Assembly: GCA_010015655.1 (NCBI GenBank)
Contig: ML976656.1
Span: 1,405,734 to 1,469,733 of the forward strand
Direction: 5' to 3'
Source of the DNA: Bimuria novae-zelandiae CBS 107.79
Lineage: Eukaryota > Ascomycota > Dothideomycetes > Pleosporales > Didymosphaeriaceae
DNA: 64,000 nt
In this document: piece by piece, positions 45,989-57,153 of the stretch
Layout: the number at the start of each line of letters is the position of its first letter
Numbering within the stretch: position 1 is the stretch's first letter
Position numbers and translations under genes: made by a program
The notes under the pieces: model-generated
Told to the model about the DNA's origin: nothing
The model's database searches: none
Seen by the model: the letters and a program-made list of their open reading frames with translations, nothing else

Positions 45989-48115
45989 CCCTGCCGAGAC
46001 AGTCAGTGCGCCGCGACACTAACGCGCCACCCCAACACCAGCACCGCAGCCAGCAACATGAGGCTGTAAAGTTTTACATAAAAGCTTTTATCGCGAAATT
46101 TTCTAGAGTTAAGATTTTATAGAGCTATAGAAGATTACTAGCTAGTTAAATTATAGATATCTACTTAGTGTTTTAATTATTTAGCTACTGCGCGATGCTG
46201 GCGCTAATAGCGTAGATATTACTATATTAACGCGTATAGATGCCGGCGTAGGCTTCTTCCTCTTTATAATTATATAAGTAGCTTTTAAAGCATTCTAGCT
46301 TCCCTTTTTAGCAATTTTAAGATATTTTTAAAGTTATTATTAAGCCTTGCAAGCCTATTAATAGAGGCGTTACTTAGTAGCCTAATTAGCTTTCTTCTTA
46401 GCGCGTGTATTTCTAGCTACTACACGCGTAATACGCTTCTCTTATAGTAAATAAGCTTTAAGCTGCCTATTTACTATCTAGATCTCTCTCTACTCACTTT
46501 TCTAGAGTTGTAGTTATTACTTTTTAGCCTTTTATTGGCTGAGAGAATCGCGCGCCCTCTGTACGCGGGCAGGTGACTAGAAAATAGATCCTCTATGCTA
46601 CTTATCTAGCTACTTAAAAGGTAGAGTCCTGCCCTTTATTTAACGCCATTTCTAGTTTATAAGGGCTTCTCGTAGCCCCTGATTCTCATGCTCTAGGAGC
46701 TACTTCTATATAGAAATTAAGTGTATAGTGCGACTTAGCTTCTTAGCCTTATCACCTCCCCCTGTATTAATAATAACCTTTAAAAGCCAATTAATTTTGC
46801 GCTAATTAGACGCGCTAAGTACTAAAGTAGAGCTTTTACGTAATCTCTATTCTAGAGACTTATCTTTATTAAATTAACTAAGGATTAGTGTAGGATCTAG
46901 CGGCGAGATACCTATATACTTAAAAGCTTTAGTAATTAATTACGGCGTAACTAACGTTGTCTAGGCCCTCTAAAATAGTATAAAGAAGTCTCTTTTAGCG
47001 ATTATTAATAGCCCCTAACTCCTATACAGGTATGCGGAGAGCTCGTCGGAGTAGGCGATAGAAAGAGACTTAAACACACAGATATCTAGAGGCTGCAGCG
47101 TATAAGTGGCGTAAGGGGGAAATATCGTAAGGAGGATCTTTTTCTAATTATAGTAGTTAATAAAATCTATAGTAACGTGAGATCTATGCCTATTAAGGAC
47201 TAAGAGTCGCTACTACTATTAAGCCTTCTCCTTAGTACAGCGATTAAACACCTGTTTTAGCTATTAAAGCCCTATCTCGTTGTTTGACTATTTAGAGGTT
47301 AATAAGGTAATAAAGACTCTATAAGAATTAACGTTAATTTCCTTAACCTAGCTTGATTGTAGAGTCTCAGCGTCAGATTGATAGATTAGTGATAGATTAA
47401 CAGTAGATCCATCGGCGCATATACATGCAATGAGCGAGATCCACTCACAACTACCATCCTGAATAGATTGCCTCACTTGGCGACTCTCATATATAGGCCT
47501 GTCGAAGATCCTTTTTGACCTGCCGGTGATGCCGAGTAGGAAGCCTTTTTCGTCCATATTATAGGTATACTAAGGCTCTATGCTATACTTTATAATTTTC
47601 TTATATAAAAGCTTAAAGTAGAGCCTATATCTTGCGCCTAAATCAGCGTTGTAGCAATTACTATCTAGCCTAGTTGTCTATCGCGAGATTAGGGAGTCAG
47701 GGTAGCGCCTAATAAAGCGATTAACCTATTATATAGAGATATCCTTTTTAGTAATAATTAATATAAAGTTTTAAATTATCTAACGCGTAGGGGGTAGACC
47801 TTTCTAAGTAAGACGCTATATATACTATAGGAGCTTAGATTCTTGTTATTAGTTAAGATTTTAACAAGTCTATAGTAGCTATATACGCGCCTGCATGGCG
47901 CGTCTATGCTAGCGCGTTAATGTTAACCACACAACACCAAATTCTTTTGCAATTTTTCTATATAAGAAAGTTTCTCCAGGTTCTCGTGAGTCGATAGCGA
48001 TGATTGCAGCCTCAATTGGATCCATATTGGTGGAGATGCGGCGCGTCAAAGTTGAGGTGCTACATTTGTTGGGGTGGCGCGTTAGTGTCGCGGCGCACTG
48101 ACTGTCTCGGCAGGG
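45989..48115 (-). mobile_element. pogo/Fot-like TIR transposon with perfect 49-bp TIRs (copy 3)
   Basis: 2127 bp between TA dinucleotides (45987-45988 and 48116-48117). The inverted repeats 45989-46037 and 48067-48115 are identical over 49 bp (CCCTGCCGAGACAGTCAGTG...). The minus-strand transposase starts at 48029 (MDPIEAAIIAIDSREPGETF, then IAKEFGVV), and the block 47557-47348 reads MDEKGFLLGITGRSKRIFDR intact. The rest is broken by many RIP-type stops. Perfect TIRs with a RIP-mutated interior suggest that mutation was heavy inside but spared the GC-rich ends. Confidence 0.88.
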
Positions 48116-48258
48116 TATCGGTGCTCTCCGAAATACCGTCCCGCCCCACTTCGGGCAGCCGAAGTGGACCCAGCTTCCCGGAAAATATTTTCTATCACCC
48201 AATTTGTTAGTAAAACAATAATTACAGCAAATATTTACCTTGTATTAATACCTATATT

Positions 48259-49383
48259 ATGCCACCGCGTAGTTAACGTAAGCGTATAGCTACCTAGCCA
48301 TTTAACGAGGGTTAAAATCCTTTAAAACGTGCGCGCTAGGCGCCTGCAGCAGCTACTAAAGGTGCTAAGTCACGGAGAAAAGTATCCAAGAAGGCTCCTC
48401 CTCTAGCGGAAGGCAACGCTGTATCTAATCTAGTTAGCCTTAATTAGGATATCGAGCCTCCGTCTGCGCAGCCATTGCTAGCAATTGTATTATTTAGTAA
48501 TCTACCTAGTAACCTGCCTAGTAACCCGCCTAGCGGATGTATATCTAATCTAATTAGCAACCCTACGCAGGGAGAAACTCAGGAAGATAAGCTAAAATTA
48601 GCTACTAGGGTATCTAAAGCAAAGTCGCCGTATGTTACTTGCCGCTGGCAGGCCTTTATAGGTCCTAAAAAGGAGCTCTATAAGCTAAGATTTGATATAG
48701 AGTTTATCCCAGAGCACTACTACGCTAGTTAGCTTTAGATATAGGTAAATAAGGTTGCTTAAGACTTAGCTATAGAGATAACTCTACTATAAAAAGTAAT
48801 AATTAGGGACGTTTCTAGCTGCGTACAGGTAAAAGACCCTAGAGAGGTAGAAGCTATAGTAATTGCTTAAGCGTGGAGACACTACTAGCTTTATCTATAT
48901 TATAGAGCACGCGTAGCACCTAAGGGAGTCCTTAATTAATATAACGTATCTTAACTTTAACGCGACGCTTGCTACTAAGTCTATAGAGGTAATTAGTCCT
49001 ATAGGCTAACAACGTAGTAGAGGCTCGTCTAGCTCCTAGGGCCAGGTTCGACTTACTGCAACACAAAGGCAGCTACAAGAGCTGCCAGAGATCCTTACTG
49101 GCCATGCTGTCGCTGAGGGACCTTCAATAGCTATCCGCGATAAGTGGAGGTGCCAGGATACCCACTGTGGCAACTACCTGTACGTCTGCTGGGTCCAGCG
49201 TACGCCTGGCCAGCCTGATCGATTTGAGAACCATTTCCCAGTGAGCAGTAATATTGTGGCCATGTGGGCGCGCAACATCAGCCTCGAGAGGTGCAGCGTC
49301 GACGTGCCAGACGATACTGTACGCCTTGCTCTGCGTACAGCGAGGGACCTGAAGGCGAAAGAGAAGGCAAAGGAGAAGGCGTA
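48259..49383 (+). pseudogene. Second coding region of element B, unknown function
   Basis: A chain of + strand frames from ATG at 48259 (MPPR...). It includes a 48475-48732 block with SKAKSPYVTCRWQAFIGPKK, then after RIP-damaged sequence a 49035-49383 block reading QLQELPEILTGHAVAEGP, KWRCQDTHCGNYLYVCWVQR, TPGQPDRFENHFPVSSNIVA and SVDVPDDTVRLALRTARDLK, ending in a Lys/Glu tail and TAA. The C-x4-H-C-x6-C spacing in the middle looks like a small zinc-binding motif. Pro/Ala-rich pieces and a helical segment continue to about 49960. It is not a transposase; it may be a DNA-binding accessory protein or a captured host gene. Interrupted by several RIP-type stops. Confidence 0.55.
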
Positions 49384-50099
49384 ATAGGGCTTAGCGTCTA
49401 CGTCTATATTTACAGCAAATAGCTTTATAAGCGCGATTGCTGCTAGCGCGCTGTCTGTTAGTTAGTTAGTATAAAGTCAGCTACTTGCACGGCAGGCACC
49501 TATACCTACAGCGCCCGCTGTCAGCTCTGCGAGTGCTCCAAGCGTGCCAGCGCCAGCGTGGAAAGATCTAACATGGAGAGATCTAACGTACGAGAACAAC
49601 ATGGAGCTCTTATATTAGACTCGGCACTTCTTTAACTAGTAGATAGATTAGGCAATAGCTGCAGAGGTGCTAGAGATTAAGATAGTATTTAGAAGGGTTG
49701 TTAAGACTAGGCGGATCGATCTAAACATGCTAATAGATAGATCTAATACAGGCATGCCATACGAGATTTAGAGAGATAATTTTGAGCTGCTAATCACACT
49801 GCTTTTGCGACTCCGTAAAATGGCATTTCGGTGGCAACTCCAGTATCCTGGACTTTCAGAGAGTGATCGAGAGGCATGTAGGGAGCTACAGCGGCAAGAT
49901 AATGAGCAGAAACAGCAGCTGAGAGCTACTCAGGCAGAGGGCGGAGAGACGATCGTGTAGAGGTGATCGTGTAGAGGTGATCGAGCAGAGGGCGTAGAGG
50001 TGTTATCTTCAACGCGTAGGGCACGGGCCATATCCTATAGATATCGCCCGATATGATTACCTTGTTCGTATAATTAAACACTAACTTTCTCGCCTTGTC

Positions 50100-51346
50100 T
50101 GCTCACCGTACGCCTCACCCTCTACAACTCTACCACCACGCTAGCTACACTAAAATAGATAATAGTAATTAATTTAGTAGCTTTAGATTACCCTTGCACT
50201 ACTGTAAGATTACTATATTTATATTATAGCAGGTGCTAGATTTCTAATCTCTAAAACTAACTCTAACAGAATATATCCAACTATGTACTACTAACGATAG
50301 TATAAAACCACTCCGGCGAATACTAAATATATACTATTAACTATAGTATAATACCTTTATAGCGTCTACCTATAGTACTTAAAGAAGTTACTTATAGAGC
50401 TTTTATAGCATATACTTAATATAGCTTCCTTTAGAAAATACTTAAATTTATCGTACGCCTTAGCGCCCTAGTAATGCCGCTAGATTTAGGTCTTTAACGC
50501 CTTAAAGGTCTGCTTAATTAGATTTATATTAGGTAAGTAAGGAGGCAGAAACTCTATAATCACGCCTGCCTCTGCGCATATATTAGCCAGCCTCACTAAT
50601 TAATAGATAGACGCGTTGTCGAGGACTATTACTAAGCGTTTTCCTAGCCAAGGACTGCAGTGTAGGAGTACTTAATTAGCAATAAAGTCCTCTATTAGCT
50701 CTGCAGTAATCGCTCCCTAAAAAATCGTGTAGGTAAGGTATCTATTAACGTCTATAGCTAGTAGTAAGCTCTACCTCTCTAAGCGCTTAGCTAAGTAGCT
50801 AACGTAGCAGGCTATATTAACTTTACTCTAACTATACTTTTAATCCCTTATACGCTCGTTGCAAGCGCTCTTGTTAAAATAGATAATTTAATTAGGTTAA
50901 TAGATTTACTAGTAACGCGCTTAAAAGGCTTAATAAAGACTCTTATAACGCTCTTTAGCTACCTTTAAGGCTGCCTTCCTACTCTATTGTATAGCTTTAA
51001 ACTCTCTATCTAGAGTTATAAGAGATACCTTAACGTCGTACTTATCGTATAAGAAGTCCTGCATCTTATCTATATAGGATGTTAGCTTACTACGTAGCAT
51101 CTTAAGTAGCGCGTCTCTATAGCATTACTTAAGCAGAGGTAGCCTGCCACGACGTACGTATCTTGGCCTAATTAGCTTACTAAAGGCTTTTAGGTTAAGC
51201 CTGTATTTACGTACTGTTTTTGGGTCGACGCCGAGCTCTTTATAGATAGCTTTATTATTTTTCCTATCGTTAACGCGATCTATAATAGCCTAAATAAGTA
51301 ATTACTACAAGTAGTGCCTAGTAGGTCTCCCTAGATCCTGCAGCAT
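50100..51346 (-). pseudogene. DDE_3-type (Tc1/IS630-like) transposase of element B, RIP-degraded
   Basis: The minus-strand reading from ATG at 51346 gives MLQDLGRPTRHYL, then IYKELGVDPKTVRKYRLNLK (helix-turn-helix), RYVRRGRLPLLK, MLRSKLTSYIDKMQDFLYD and KYDVKVSLITLDREFKA, then SACNERIRD, the conserved segment around the first catalytic Asp region in this family. Many Trp and Gln codons are now stops. Later catalytic motifs are too degraded to place with certainty. Confidence 0.7.
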
Positions 51347-53579
51347 TATTTACCTAGGGTGAATATTCCGTGTAATCATTTTATCGCTCACAAAACAGGT
51401 GTACGAAAGTGTTGGTGAGGAACCGATTACTAAGTGCTGACAGAAAAATCCGCCAAAGTGGGGCGGGACGGTATTTCGGAAACGACAATAACGTGCACGG
51501 ACAGCTCATGCCCAGAGACACCTCGTGCCCCGCCGAACACCAAGCCGCGTCTCAACACCACAACTTCAACAGACTATAACGCTATAGCTATGGCACCTAT
51601 TAACGATGCAATTAAAGATTTAAAATTGCGTAATTTAGGAGAACACTTTACGTTAAGGGAAGTTATTAAGAAATACGAGGTTAACCGCTTAACGCTAGGG
51701 TAAAAGTAGAGAGGCGTGATAGCGTCTTAGGAGGATAAATACTTAAATTAATAAGCTCTTAACTAATAATAAGAGCTAGAGCTTATATAATATATTATAA
51801 AGCTTATAGAGAGAGGCCTTCCTCCTACAAGAGAGATAATTAGGAATTTCTTATCTAAAGTAGCCTATTAGTAGCTAAGCAATTAATAGGTTTCTCGCTT
51901 TATTACTAGACACTAGATCTATATAATCTTAAAGTAGACTACCGCTATAGATCGTGTTCGCTACTTAGCTAATTCTAAGTCAAAATACCGTCTCTATTTC
52001 AAGCTACTGTATTAAAAGATCACTGAATATCACCTTAAGGCTCGAGATATATATAATATGGATAAGAAGGGCTTCTTAATTAGCTTAATAAGTAGAAGCA
52101 AGAGGATATTTAGTAGGCGTTAATAGGAGAAGAAGGAGGTTTAAGTATCTCTCTAGGATAGATTACGTAAGTTCCTAACACTCCTAGCCTGCTATTGCGC
52201 TAATAGGAGCTTGCTACCTCTAAGCCTTATCTACGTAGCTAAAAAAGGAGCTATATAATTAAGTTAGGTAAAAGATATTAAGGCAGGAGAATATAAGGTC
52301 TTTATCTTATTATGTCTAACAGGCTAGTCAAACGACGACATAGGCCTAGCTTAGCTAGAGCAGGTGTTTAATTACTATATAAAGTAGTAATTAGGGAGAT
52401 AGTAATTGCTTATCCTTAATAACTATAGATCTTATGTCACGATAGAGTTTATTAACTACTATAATTACCACAGGATCCTCCTTATAATCCTTCCTCCTTA
52501 TTTAACTTATACGCTCTAGCCGCTTAACGTAGTGCTATTTAAGCCTCTCTTTTAAGCTTACTCTAATAAGCTTACTAACTATCTCTATAAGGCTTAAGGT
52601 CTTATTCTAATTAAGAAAGGAGACTTCTTCCTACTCTTCTAGAGTGCCTAGATATCCTCCTTTACGGAGAGCCTCATATTAAAGGCCTTTAAAGCTACTA
52701 GGATCTGGCCTATAGATGCTAACGTTATCCTTCGTAGATTTGCTAGCACGCTAGAAGCTAAGAGAAGCTTATTATTAGGGCTCTCTAATTATAATTAGAG
52801 AAAGAGAGATTAATTAGTTTAAGCTATTATTACTAATAGCTATTAGTATAAGGCAAGAAAGCTACGTTTAAGCGTTTACTATCTCTCTATTTAGAATAAG
52901 CTTTTAAAGCATAAGAATAAGGGCTTAAAGGAGACTCTTTAATATAAAAAGAAGCACAGGAAGAAGGGTAAAGCTCTTAACCTTTAATAGCGCTAGAAAT
53001 ATCACGATAGCGCTGTCTACTAGTCTCCTTGCAAGCTACGTAAGGCTCGAGCTAGAGAAGTAGTATAGGAGCAAGATAAGATAGAAAAGAAACTTTAAAA
53101 AGTATAGGCTAAGAAGCAGCGTAAGGAGGCTTAACTATAGCGTTAAGTTAAGCTTAAGGAGAAGCGTGTAGAGAGGTAAAGGCTTAAAGAGATAAGGGAG
53201 GTTAAGTAAGCTAAGAAAGTAGCTAAACGCGCGCGTAAAGTTAAAGCTTAATACTAGAAAAAAGCTATCTAATAAGCTTAAAAACGTAAGTAACTAGCCT
53301 TATAAGTAATCTTATTAAGTAATAAGCGTTAGAAACGCGCTAGCGCTGCTTACGCTAGTATTTAAGCTTAAGATAAGCTATTTACTACTCTACCTAAAAT
53401 TATATTACGTGGCCGCAATATTAAGCTCCCGAGTAAATATAATTAGTTTAAATTAATTATAAGAGTTGATATAGTGCTTTACTAGAAAATCTTATGATAA
53501 TAGCTATTGTACGTGGCTCAGTAGCCTCACTTTTGAAGTGGTGGATATGGTGTTCGGCGGGGCACGAGGTGTCTCCGGG

Positions 53580-53802
53580 TGTTAGATTTGATAGTGTTCT
53601 GTCACTTTGAGATAATGCAATGATGAGAATTTGATGGATGTGATAATTGATTAATGATGTTCGTGTTCTGTGTTCCTGGAATGCAGATGTGTGCGAGGCT
53701 CTAAATAAGTGCCGCTGCAGCGCTAGCCCTATTTAGAATAGTACAAAAGAGAGAGTGCTCCAGCCTTATATCCACAACAGATAGAGGCTATATAATTGGA
53801 CA
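53580..53802 (-). repeat. 3' LTR of the copia element
   Basis: 223 bp, TG...CA ends, same length as 56904-57126. Differences are mostly G/A and C/T (for example TGATGGATG versus TAATAGATG), as expected from RIP hitting one copy harder. Confidence 0.9.
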
Positions 53803-56800
53803 CACCCCCTTAGCTTGGGCTTATCCTTAAGCTGGACCTTCGCATTATTTATCTGTTTATTATTCTAACTTAAAGGCCTCTATCCTCTGCTGTAGATCCT
53901 GCAGGGCAACCTCTTAATTAGTAATCTTGTCTAATATATCTTTAAGTCCTAGCCTATTTAGAAACTTGCTCTATTTGTTTACTAGCAGGGCCTTTATAAG
54001 TCTATCTATAACTATGTCCTCTAAGCGTTAATAGTCTACCTTAATTGTCCTAAGTGTGACTTCTTATCTTAGCCAATAATTGTGGATATTTATATGGCAG
54101 AGCTTGGTCTGCAGCTTTGCGATTTCTTTAGTAATAAGGTAAATAGTCTATTAATTATTATAGTTAATTATAATTAGGCGATTACTTATAGTGATCTAGA
54201 GCTCCTGGAGTAATCGTGAAGTGAAGATGGCCTCCTTAGCTACTTATAAAAGCGCTAGAAGTTTAGCCTCTATTATTAATATAGTAACTATATCTTGCTT
54301 GCTTGCTTTCTAGGCAATTAGGCCGCTAAATAATTTAATAACGTATCCTTGTAAACTCTTACAATCAAGTATATTATTAGCAAAGGATACGTCGCTTGCT
54401 ACTTCTAAAGTATCTACACCCCTAAGCTAAAGACCTAGTAATTTAGTATTAGCAAGATAGAGGAGAACTTAGTTAGTAGCTACTTAGTGCTCTTTGCTTA
54501 GGTTAGATAAGAATCGTAATAATCTAGAGCTTGCAAAGGCGATATCTAGTCAAGTTATAACTATAGCATAGAGAATTAATCTGACTTTACGTTAGTATCA
54601 ATTAATCTTACCCTTGCTAGCTAGTCCTGTTCTTGGGAGTAATTTAATTAAACCTATCAGGATATTGTGGCGAATCTTATAGTAATCGATAAGGCGCAAT
54701 ATTTTGTCGACGTATAATGCTTATAAAAGCCAGATCTTTTTGTTTAAGTAGTCCTTAATAATTTTAATTCCTAGAAACTATTACAGGTCTTTCCCGCTAG
54801 TAAGGGTAAATTTAGTTCTTATCTCTTTAATAGCTGCTTTTGCTACAGGCTCGTGATTCTTCTAATAGGCGATGATAAGATCATCCACATAGAAGAATAT
54901 AATAATGCCGTCCTTGATAAGGCAGCATGGCTCGTGGGGCACTATTTCAAAGCTAATATCACGGAGCGTTGATGTGAACTCTCTTTGCCAGAGCAGTGGA
55001 GATATGCGCAGTCCATACAGTACTTTGTGTAGTTTGAGGACTGTGCCTGCTCGCGAGTAGCCGCGAGGCATTCTTATGTAGATTTCTCTGTCCAGCTTTG
55101 CATGGACAAACGCGTTGGTAACGTCGTGTTGGACTTGTGAGTGGCGTGCGCAGCATCAGTAGGAATACTACCTACTAGCCTTGTTCTGTGTTCTAACACC
55201 CATTGTCCATGCAATTCTTAGAGTTCTGCCAGCATAGTATTGTCTCTTCTCTTTAGAGTCGTTGGGTCTGCCCTTATATCCCACCAAAGGCCTTGCCTCC
55301 GGAGTAATTGGAACAATATAAGGTTATAGAGCAAATCAGGGTAATAGGCTATATTATCTAGCTATATTATTTAATTGCCGCTTGCACTCTATATGTTAAG
55401 ATAGACGCTCCTGTATCCTTTAATCCATATTTGTGTATTCCCTGCCTATATAAAGTCTCCTGGCGCCGGTGGCTAGTATAAGACAAAGCAATTAATGTTA
55501 TCAAAGACATAGCAGGTTATGCCTAAATCGAGTATGGCTAAGCATTATAATAGGTATGTGTTTAATTTAGTGTAAAAAGATGCGGCGTTAAAGCTCGCTA
55601 AGATTTTAGTAATCTTGCGTCCATCTAGTCACTTATTATTAGCCTTAGTAATTCAAGTTAGAGTGGGAGTATGCGATAATTTAATTGTAGGTGCCTATAA
55701 TCTAGCCCTCTTTATTATCCTTAGGCTTTCTTAAAGCGCAGGGTCATTCTCTAGCCTAAACTTAATTAGGGCAACCATGCTTGGCTTTGGCCTAAACTAT
55801 TCTAGTTGTTTGTCTAGGAAAGCGTAGAAGCAGTCTTATAGACTATAGCGTTGTTTATAAGCAGGGCACTTAAGGCTACTAGCTACTGCTAGCTTATTAT
55901 CTGTAATCGCGGACCGCTTAGCTCTAGTACGTTAACTATTATTTTGTTGTTTATAAGGTCTACTCTAATATTTTAATATTGCTGCTTTATCTATAAGAGA
56001 GGCGTCCCTGTCTATGGCCTAGGTAGATTCACCACCGTTAGCGAGAGATAAACCTATAGTAGTAAAAGCGCCCTTTTGTTTGCCCTTAATTAGGTGCTGC
56101 AGGATTATGTAGTCTTAGAAGAGTTTTATTATGTGCTTCCGTGAGATAGCTACATCCTTGCTTCCATATTACTGGAAGGTCGTTACCCATATAGGTGCGA
56201 CATAGATAACTGCCTTTATAAAGTCTTCTTTAACTAAGTCTAGCCTTTAAAGCTTTAGGACCTAATTAGTCTTTGCTTCTATGGCTGCATGATCGTACTC
56301 AGATAGCTATATAGCCTATAATCTAACTATTCTTATTAGCTTAAGGGCTTCTTAGTATCTTGCCCTTAATCGTCTGTATTTATCTTACAGGTCTACCCTA
56401 ACTATAATTATAAGGTTATTAATCTACTACCTAATTAATTAATCTAAAAGGTAGCAGTTATTCTAGAGATACGCAGAAACTATTAATTAAATAATAGTAA
56501 TTACTTAGTTTAAGCTAACCTGTTCCTCTTAGTATTCGCGATCTATAATCTTGTATATTTCTAGCTGTCCTTTGTAATAATTGCTATTGTCTTTGTATGC
56601 TTTCGCGCCTGCCATCAATAGATGTAAGGGCATTATTAGCATATTGTTCGGATTCGCAGTCGTATACGCCGTGCTTGGCTGGTAGTTGCCTATCGCGGGA
56701 GGTATCGGCATTGCGGGTTTCTGTCTTGGTTCATCTATCAGCGCTGGGTTGATAATGTTCTAGACCTTTAGGAATTAGGATTTTATTTTTAGCTAGTTTA

Positions 56801-56903
56801 GCCACGGTGTGTAGTTCGCGTAGTTGGTCAGGATCACTATGGGATCTCTAAGGGTTAATAGGGCCATTATAATTAGCTTAGCGGAGGCAATAAGACTCTT
56901 AAT

Positions 56904-57126
56904 TATTAGATTTAATAGTGTTCTGTCACTTTGAGATAATGCAATAATAAGAATTTAATAGATGTGATAATTGATTGATAATGTTCGTGTTCTGTGTTCC
57001 TGGAATGCAGATGTGTGCGAGGCTCCAAATAAGTGCCGCTGCAGCGCTAGCCCTATTTAGAATAGTACAAAAGAGAGAGTGCTCCAGCCTTATATCCACA
57101 ACAGATAGAGGCTATATAATCGGACA
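56904..57126 (-). repeat. 5' LTR of the copia element
   Basis: 223-bp partner of 53580-53802. Starts TATTAGATTT (first G changed to A) and ends TCGGACA directly before the duplicated CCGGG target site. Confidence 0.9.
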
Positions 57127-57153
57127 CCGGGCATGAGCTGTCCGTGCACGTTA

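Larger units (their letters stand above)
48118..51488. mobile_element. Tc1/mariner-like TIR element with two converging coding regions (element B)
   Basis: 3371 bp between the TA at 48116-48117 (shared with pogo copy 3) and the TA at 51489-51490 (shared with pogo copy 4). Inverted ends share CCGAAATACCGTCCCGCC-CCACTTYGGC (48127-48155 and 51451-51479); the outermost 9-10 bases are only loosely matched. The right part on the minus strand is a DDE_3-type transposase, the left part on the + strand a second coding region (separate entries). At 3.4 kb it is much larger than a plain pogo/mariner element because of this second region. Confidence 0.7.
53580..57126 (-). mobile_element. Ty1/copia retrotransposon with both LTRs and a 5-bp TSD
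   Basis: LTRs of 223 bp at 53580-53802 and 56904-57126 (TGTTAGATTT...ATCGGACA/ATTGGACA) differ by few transitions. They are flanked by CCGGG (53575-53579 and 57127-57131). The minus strand carries a copia reverse-transcriptase segment (55071-54862: LHKVLYGLRISPLLWQREFT and IIIFFYVDDLIIAY) and a gag-like N-terminus near 56711 (MPIPPAIGNYQPSTAYTTAN). A purine-rich tract AAGGGGGTGTG lies just inside the left LTR on the minus strand. At 3.5 kb it is shorter than a typical 5-kb copia, so part of the pol region is missing. Confidence 0.9.
51491..57151 (+). mobile_element. pogo/Fot-like TIR transposon split by a copia insertion (copy 4)
   Basis: Left end 51491 (ACGTGCACGGACAGCTCATG...) and right end 57151 (...TCCGTGCACGT), TA on both sides (51489-51490, 57152-57153). 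Removing the copia element (53580-57126) and its duplicated CCGGG leaves 2109 bp, the size of the other pogo copies. The + strand transposase begins MAPINDAIKDLKLRNLGEHF at 51591. It continues with IYNMDKKGFL (52050), SRSKRIFSRR, WSNDDIGLA-like sequence and the DDE region around 52320-52510 (LPPYLTYTL), all with RIP-type stops. Confidence 0.85.

Noticed and set aside
20931..57151. Starship-type giant mobile element carrying the catabolic island as cargo
   Set aside because: No tyrosine-recombinase captain (DUF3435) or Starship accessory gene was recognised in the window; the flanking elements are ordinary pogo, hAT and LTR elements. It cannot be excluded beyond the window.
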